This document shows positions 13,986 through 18,029 of a DNA stretch of 18,029 nucleotides, one piece after another. Within the stretch, counting starts at the first letter, position 1, and the number at the start of each line of letters is the position of its first letter. This DNA is from Acidilobaceae archaeon. GTDB lineage: Archaea > Thermoproteota > Thermoprotei_A > Sulfolobales > Acidilobaceae. The position numbers and the translations under genes were made by a program. The DNA lies in assembly GCA_027034115.1 (NCBI GenBank), contig JALVJB010000007.1:1-18029 (forward strand), read 5' to 3'. The notes beneath the pieces were generated by a model. That model worked only from the letters and a program-made list of their open reading frames with translations, had not been told where the DNA came from and did no database searches.

Positions 13986-13993
13986 TATAAATA
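13986..13993 (-). promoter_or_regulatory. TATA box for livG
   Basis: TATTTATA on the minus strand is a good archaeal TATA box. Transcription would start about 26 bases downstream, near 13963, giving a leader of about 48 bases. It sits between the end of the binding-protein gene and livG, so the ATPase/permease genes have an internal promoter. Confidence 0.55.
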
Positions 13994-14025
13994 CACCGGT
14001 TTATCATACACGATGGCACTGTGAG

Positions 14026-14051
14026 GGGGAAAAAGTTAAATTGGAAAATTT
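14026..14051 (-). terminator. U-rich terminator after the binding-protein gene
   Basis: Downstream of the binding-protein stop, the minus strand reads ATAAATTTTCC then CTTTTTCCCCC, giving two U-runs within about 45 bases of the stop. Archaeal polymerase stops at such U-tracts without needing a hairpin. Partial stopping here, followed by the livG promoter, would give more binding protein than transporter, as is usual for importers. Confidence 0.4.
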
Positions 14052-14071
14052 ATTAGTTTTTTAAGTGGAGA

Positions 14072-15487
14072 TTACTTCTTAGCGACGTAAACTGCGCCAA
14101 TAATTATTATAATCAGTATTATGATCCCTGCTATTAGGGCAGTGTTGCCGCCTTTACCTCCACCAGTCTTAGCTTCTTTGGTGAACTTCTCGTTGAAGAG
14201 GTCGACATAAGTTTTCCCGTTTGCCAGTTTGAGGAACTCGACCTTATTTTCTAGCCCCTTATACTTGCCAGCCTTAACCCAAGCGTACTTACCGCTAGTC
14301 TCATTCTTTAATACCACCCAGAAGTCGTAGTCTGCGGTCGCCCTGTCGCCTGCCTTGTTGAGCGGGAACTTCCCGGTTGCCGCGAACTTTGCGAACTCAT
14401 CGCTCTGGGTTATCTCCGGTAGGAATTGCTTGACCTTGTTGACTAGAGCGTTCATATCATTGGATGGGCCAGCCTTTAGTAAAGCTAGAGTTATCGCGAC
14501 CACCGCGTCGTGAGCTGCCAGGGAGTAGGCGTCTGGCTCTACGCCCAGCTTCTGCTTTACGTACTGTGCAACCTTAGCCTGCTCCTGGGTTGCCGCAGGG
14601 CTGAATATTGGATTTATGAAGAGTGTCTCCGCTGCGAAGGCACCGCTTACCGGGTCGTCTACTATCTCTGTAAGTAGCGCTGTGCCGTCGCTACCGATCC
14701 AGGCTACCTTGCCGGGGTTGGGGTATTTCCTAGCCTCTACGAAGAGGTCCTTCGCCTCGTTGAAGGCTATTAGAATTACAGCTACCTCGTTTGGCTTGTA
14801 CTCCTTGAGTAGCTTGCCCAGCTCGTTGTTTAGGTTCGTCGCAATGCTTGAGAACGCGGGGCTCTCGGCGTTGTAGGTGTATATCTTCTCCACTTTGATG
14901 CCCTCATCCTCTAGGACTTTCTTTGTCGCATCCCTGAGGCCGTTGCCCCAGGTGTCACCCCTGTTTATGATGACAACCGCCTTAAGGCCCAGCTTCTGGG
15001 CTAGTGCTCCAATCGCCTTGCTCTGCACATCGTCAGCGGGGCAGAACCTGAACACGTTATCATTGGGTATCGCTAGCTCTATCGCAGTGCTGCTGGGGCT
15101 TATGATTAGGACGTTCTGCTGGTCCGCTGGTCCCTTAACCTTCTTGACCTCGGCGCTAGTCATGGGGCCTACTATGAACTTCACTCCCTGGGCTACTAGG
15201 CTGCTGAACTTCTGGACCGCCACGTCTGGCTTTGTCTGGGTGTCTTCTACTATTAGCTGGAGCCTGAACCAGGCGTTCTTCTCCTTAAGGTACTGGTTCA
15301 TTTCTTGTACTGCGAATTCCACGGCTGCCTGGGCTCTCTCACCATAGCTCTGGAGGTCTCCGGTTAGGGGTAGTAGTGCTCCAATCTTTATGGTGACCGG
15401 TTGTTGCTGGGCCGATGCTACCCCTGCTAGGACGGGCGCCGCTACGAATAGTAGCGCCATTACTAGAGCTATCCATTTGGCCTTCAC
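14072..15487 (-). CDS. livK: ABC transporter substrate-binding protein, branched-chain amino acid type, membrane anchored
   Basis: The 471-residue protein has a Sec signal peptide (1-26, VASA before QQQ) and a type 1 periplasmic-binding fold (about 32-430). Landmarks are IKIGALLPLTGDLQSYG, FIVGPMTSAEV, ISPSSTA in the ligand site, FRFCPADDVQSKAIG and VIINRGDTWGNG. After a short Gly-rich linker (TGGGKGGN) comes an Ile-rich membrane span (about 447-467) ending in AKK. It is thus held on the outer face of the cell membrane by its C-terminus, replacing the lipid anchor of bacteria. It captures leucine-type amino acids or another small solute for LivHMGF. The start is GTG 15487 with GGGGTG nine bases upstream. 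It is the first gene of the operon, separated by 156 bases from livG. Confidence 0.92.
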   Translation of the reverse strand: MKAKWIALVMALLFVAAPVLAGVASAQQQPVTIKIGALLPLTGDLQSYGERAQAAVEFAVQEMNQYLKEKNAWFRLQLIVEDTQTKPDVAVQKFSSLVAQGVKFIVGPMTSAEVKKVKGPADQQNVLIISPSSTAIELAIPNDNVFRFCPADDVQSKAIGALAQKLGLKAVVIINRGDTWGNGLRDATKKVLEDEGIKVEKIYTYNAESPAFSSIATNLNNELGKLLKEYKPNEVAVILIAFNEAKDLFVEARKYPNPGKVAWIGSDGTALLTEIVDDPVSGAFAAETLFINPIFSPAATQEQAKVAQYVKQKLGVEPDAYSLAAHDAVVAITLALLKAGPSNDMNALVNKVKQFLPEITQSDEFAKFAATGKFPLNKAGDRATADYDFWVVLKNETSGKYAWVKAGKYKGLENKVEFLKLANGKTYVDLFNEKFTKEAKTGGGKGGNTALIAGIIILIIIIIGAVYVAKK

Positions 15488-15496
15488 GATTTACAC

Positions 15497-15514
15497 ACCC
15501 CACTCTAATGGGGT
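15497..15514 (-). promoter_or_regulatory. Leader hairpin masking the ribosome binding site of the binding-protein gene
   Basis: A perfect 6-base inverted repeat, ACCCCA (15497-15502) and TGGGGT (15509-15514), has a six-base loop. In the minus-strand mRNA the 3' arm TGGGGT overlaps the GGGGTG ribosome site of GTG 15487. The same arrangement occurs before livG. It may act as an RNA switch or as a DNA operator near the transcription start. Confidence 0.45.
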
Positions 15515-15536
15515 TGCCTGGAAGATTCTGTTACCA

Positions 15537-15551
15537 TTTATAGCTTAAAAA
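15537..15551 (-). promoter_or_regulatory. TATA box for the binding-protein gene
   Basis: The minus strand reads TTTTTAAGCTATAAA across this interval. GCTATAAA (15537-15544) is the better box and predicts a start near 15515, at the edge of the leader hairpin, with a leader of about 28 bases. TTTTTAAG is an alternative about seven bases upstream. The gap 15488-15613 holds no other feature I can see. Confidence 0.55.
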
Positions 15552-15613
15552 GAATGTGTTTCTCATGTGATAATATAGGATGATTACTGTGGAACAGGCT
15601 AGCGTATAGCTCT

Positions 15614-16060
15614 CTAAACTTTGAAGCCCTCCCTCTTCATATGGGCCTTAATAGTCTTCTCTAGTTCCTCGCGGGACACGCTACCTAGGATAGTGTCGAC
15701 CACTTCCCCACGCCTTATTATCACGATTGTAGGGATGTGCTGTACATTATACTTATCCGCTATCGTGTAGCTCCTATCAACATCTACCCTCGCGAAGGCC
15801 ACTCCGGGCCTAGATAGCCGGAGTGCTACGTCGCGGAAGGTTTCAAGGAATGTTATACACGGCCCGCACCAGTCTGCGGTGAAGTAGAGCACCACTACCT
15901 TGTTCTCCTTAAGGAGATTGTCCAGATCCTTCCTAGTGATCTCTGGCACCGGGTCTTCAGCCATTTTCTCGACATGGAGCGCCCTCTTCTCCAGCTCGCT
16001 GGCCAGGCGTTTTGCCAGATCCTTGACGTCATCCACTTTCTCCACCCCTGCCCAGGCCAC
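15614..16060 (-). CDS. Thioredoxin-fold protein with CGPC active site and N-terminal helical extension
   Basis: The 148-residue protein has the thioredoxin core from about residue 38: VVVLYFTADWCGPC with redox cysteines C65 and C68, and cis-proline P110 in HIPTIV. Strand VAFARVDVDRSYTIADKYNV is standard. It would reduce disulfides in the cytosol; there is no signal peptide. About 35 helical residues precede the core (VDDVKDLAKRLASELEKRALHVEKM), longer than plain thioredoxin. The start is uncertain: GTG 16060 has no ribosome site, and the best TATA box (TTAATTAT, minus strand, 16076-16083) predicts transcription near 16053, which would favour GTG 16045 (residue 6) or ATG 15964 (residue 33). 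The gene is divergent from the radical SAM gene. Confidence 0.88.
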   Translation of the reverse strand: MAWAGVEKVDDVKDLAKRLASELEKRALHVEKMAEDPVPEITRKDLDNLLKENKVVVLYFTADWCGPCITFLETFRDVALRLSRPGVAFARVDVDRSYTIADKYNVQHIPTIVIIRRGEVVDTILGSVSREELEKTIKAHMKREGFKV

Positions 16061-16130
16061 GTAGCCGAGCTGGCCATAATTAATGTGGAGGCTAGCAAGG
16101 CCTATTCCGCATGTTGAACCCGTGTTAGGG

Positions 16131-16138
16131 TTTTTAAT
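16131..16138 (+). promoter_or_regulatory. TATA box for the radical SAM (Tes) gene
   Basis: TTTTTAAT on the plus strand predicts transcription from about 16160. That leaves a short leader containing GAGGGA (16165-16170), seven bases before ATG 16178. Spacing of all three elements is consistent. Confidence 0.5.
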
Positions 16139-16177
16139 GGTCCCGGACTTCTATTTTCTAGCCAGAGGGAGAATACT

Positions 16178-17965
16178 ATGGCGATTAAACCCTCAACTCT
16201 ATCCCGCCGCTCAGCAGAAACTGGCACGCTGCCCCCGCCGGGCCGCCTAGTGACCATCGACGGCAAACCCTACGTTGAGATTGCTGGAAGGAGGATACCT
16301 ATCGGCGGGAAGCTCCCCAAGCTCCGGCCCGGCGAGAAGCACATACGAGTCACCAGCACCCTATGCCCGTACTGCATGAGGCTCATACCCGGCAGGATCT
16401 TTGAGAGGGACGGCAAGGTCTACATCCGTAAGGTCTGCCCGGAGCACGGAGAGTTCGAGGAGTTATACTTTGGCGACGCCAAGCTCTACTATAGATTTAT
16501 GAAGTATGAGGAGTCGGGCAAGGGTGCAGGCAAGGTTAAAGCCTACGTGGGCCTCTCAGCCCCATGCCCCTTCAACTGCGGCCTATGCGCTATGCACGAG
16601 AACCATACGGCGCTGGCTAACCTAGTCGTGACCAATAGGTGCGACCTATCATGCTTCTACTGCTTCTTCTACGCCGAGAAGGCTGGCTACGTCTACGAGC
16701 CGACCATAGAACAGCTCCGCTTCCAGATAAGGCAGTTGAAGAAGCAGGCAGTAACCCTCGCTGTCCAGATCACCGGCGGAGAGCCTATGATGAGGCGTGA
16801 CCTTGTCGACGTCGTCAGGATGCTCAAGGAGGAGGGGGTAAAGCACGTCCAACTAAACACTAATGGTATATGGTTCGCTAAGACATTCTTCGACGACCCC
16901 GAGCTAGCCGTCTCCTATACTAGGCAGCTGAGAGAGGCAGGGGTAAACACCGTCTACATGAGCTTCGACGGCGTGTCTCCTAAGGCCAACTGGAAGAATC
17001 ACTGGGAGGTCCCGTTCACCTTCGAGGTATTCAGGAGGGCAAGTATGACCAGCGTGGTGCTCGTGCCCACAGTGATAAAGGGCATGAACGACCACGAGCT
17101 AGGCGACATCATCAGGTTCGGAGCGAAACACATGGACATCGTGAGGAGCGTGAACTTCCAGCCCGTAAGCCTAAGCGGGCAACTGAAGAAGAAGGAGAGG
17201 GAGAAGATGAGGATAACAATAGCAGACGCCATACACAGGATAGACGAGCAGACAGATCACCAAATACCGCCCGAGGCATGGTTCCCCATACCCGTCGCCG
17301 CAAAGTTCGCCAAGTTCATAGAAGCATGGACCGGTATACCGCAATTCTGCATGGCGAACCACCCCATGTGCGGTGCTGGGACCTACATCTTCGTGGAGAA
17401 GGATGAGAACGGCCTACCCAGAAGATTCATACCGATAACCGAGTTCTTCGACGTAGAGGGCTTCATAGAGTGGCTCGACGAGAAGAGGCTATACCTGCTC
17501 GACGGGAAGAGCAAAAAGATACTCATGCTAAAGGGCGCCATCGACCTAAGGAAGTTCACCGATACCAAGAAGATGCCGAAGGAGCTGAGCTTCACTAAGC
17601 TATTATGGAACGTTTTCATAAAGAGGAACTACGACGCCCTCGGACAACTCCACTACCACATGATGTTCCTCGGAATGATGCACTTCATGGACCTCTACAA
17701 CTACGACGTCACCCGGGTAAGGAGGTGCAACATACACTACACCTCACCCGACGGCAGGATCATACCCTTCTGCGCCTACAACGTGATGGAGTCAATCTAC
17801 AGAGACCACATACTAAAGCAGTACGCAAGAGACCTAGACGCTTACAACAAGGAGCTTGAGATAAAGGGCTTCAACCCCGGCGAGAAATACGACAGGAGCA
17901 AGTACATCCTAAAGATGAAGAACCACCCCATCTACAAGGAGGCATACAAGGGGATAATCTTCTAG
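16178..17965 (+). CDS. tes: Radical SAM tetraether lipid synthase (Tes) homologue
   Basis: The 595-residue protein has the radical SAM site C155-x3-C159-x2-C162 (TNRCDLSCFYC) and SAM motif GGEP 200-203. It has extra cysteines that mark the Tes/MJ0619 group: CPYC 63-66 and C87 (KVCPEHGEFEE), CPFNCGLC 130-137, and C391, C398, C517 and C532. These would hold auxiliary iron-sulfur clusters and a rubredoxin-like iron. Tes joins the phytanyl tails of two archaeol lipids carbon to carbon to make glycerol dibiphytanyl tetraethers, the monolayer lipid of hyperthermophiles. The protein has no membrane span and would act on lipids at the inner face. Older annotation may call it a pterin methyltransferase-like protein. 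Length and cysteine pattern are complete. It is a single gene, divergent from the thioredoxin-like gene. Confidence 0.88.
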   Translation: MAIKPSTLSRRSAETGTLPPPGRLVTIDGKPYVEIAGRRIPIGGKLPKLRPGEKHIRVTSTLCPYCMRLIPGRIFERDGKVYIRKVCPEHGEFEELYFGDAKLYYRFMKYEESGKGAGKVKAYVGLSAPCPFNCGLCAMHENHTALANLVVTNRCDLSCFYCFFYAEKAGYVYEPTIEQLRFQIRQLKKQAVTLAVQITGGEPMMRRDLVDVVRMLKEEGVKHVQLNTNGIWFAKTFFDDPELAVSYTRQLREAGVNTVYMSFDGVSPKANWKNHWEVPFTFEVFRRASMTSVVLVPTVIKGMNDHELGDIIRFGAKHMDIVRSVNFQPVSLSGQLKKKEREKMRITIADAIHRIDEQTDHQIPPEAWFPIPVAAKFAKFIEAWTGIPQFCMANHPMCGAGTYIFVEKDENGLPRRFIPITEFFDVEGFIEWLDEKRLYLLDGKSKKILMLKGAIDLRKFTDTKKMPKELSFTKLLWNVFIKRNYDALGQLHYHMMFLGMMHFMDLYNYDVTRVRRCNIHYTSPDGRIIPFCAYNVMESIYRDHILKQYARDLDAYNKELEIKGFNPGEKYDRSKYILKMKNHPIYKEAYKGIIF

Positions 17966-17971
17966 TAGAGG

Positions 17972-17984
17972 GGCCTCCGAGGCC
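17972..17984 (+). terminator. Inverted repeat just after the Tes stop codon
   Basis: GGCCTC and GAGGCC are exact complements around a single C, six bases after the stop. In RNA this would give a five-base GC stem with a CCG loop. No T-run follows within the visible 64 bases, so it is not a classic terminator; it may protect the 3' end of the message. Nothing else is seen to the window end. Confidence 0.3.
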
Positions 17985-18029
17985 ACAACACCTCATACCG
18001 GGCACTAACCCAGGAGCCCCCGCAGAGTG

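Noticed and set aside
13646..13990. Plus-strand open frame of 114 codons across the livG start
   Set aside because: Shadow of the minus-strand livG gene and its leader; no ribosome site or family match, and livG is certain.
14877..15347. 156-codon plus-strand open frame inside the binding-protein gene
   Set aside because: Antisense frame with Ser/Thr/Leu-rich random-looking translation; the minus-strand gene is unambiguous.
15895..16098. Alternative minus-strand frame starting upstream of the thioredoxin-like gene
   Set aside because: Different frame from the CGPC protein and low-complexity Arg/Trp-rich; no sign of a frameshift in the thioredoxin-like gene.

Overview
The window looks like chromosomal DNA of a hyperthermophilic archaeon of the Thermoproteota (Crenarchaeota), most like Desulfurococcales such as the Hyperthermus/Pyrodictium/Aeropyrum group. 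This placement is inferred from gene content and style. Arginine is mostly AGG/AGA and isoleucine mostly ATA. GTG and TTG starts are common, with GGAGG/GGGGTG ribosome binding sites and archaeal TATA boxes. There is a tetraether lipid synthase homologue, a Tan1-type THUMP protein, an archaeal thiolase/DUF35 pair and a solute-binding protein with a C-terminal membrane anchor. I see no phage, transposon, CRISPR, rRNA or tRNA signal. No gene-free stretch exceeds about 255 bases.

Layout. Bases 32-502 (minus) encode a small membrane protein of the DUF1286/YdjM type. Bases 632-2589 (plus) hold an overlapping nitrilase and aminotransferase pair, probably a transaminase/omega-amidase unit. Bases 2603-4359 (minus) hold a DUF35 protein and an SCP-x-like thiolase, divergent from an SCP2 lipid-carrier protein (4612-4956, plus). 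Bases 4953-6065 (minus) encode an amidohydrolase. Bases 6146-6901 (plus) encode an unrecognised membrane protein. Bases 6885-8885 (minus) hold a phosphohexomutase and a THUMP/Tan1-like protein in one operon. Bases 8949-10163 (plus) encode nicotinate phosphoribosyltransferase.

Bases 10160-15487 (minus) are a complete branched-chain amino acid type ABC importer, transcribed in the order binding protein, livG, livF, livH, livM. The binding-protein gene and livG each have their own TATA box, and each has a leader hairpin that would bury the ribosome binding site. Bases 15614-16060 (minus) encode a thioredoxin-like protein, divergent from a 595-residue radical SAM enzyme of the Tes family (16178-17965), which joins archaeol lipids into tetraethers.

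The genes serve import of amino acids or similar amphipathic solutes, amino and keto acid metabolism, acyl-CoA/isoprenoid chemistry, NAD salvage, tRNA modification and membrane-lipid maturation. The less ordinary points are the split SCP-x-like arrangement (thiolase + DUF35 facing SCP2) and the paired SD-masking hairpins of the liv operon. I do not see a clear new defence or mobile system.
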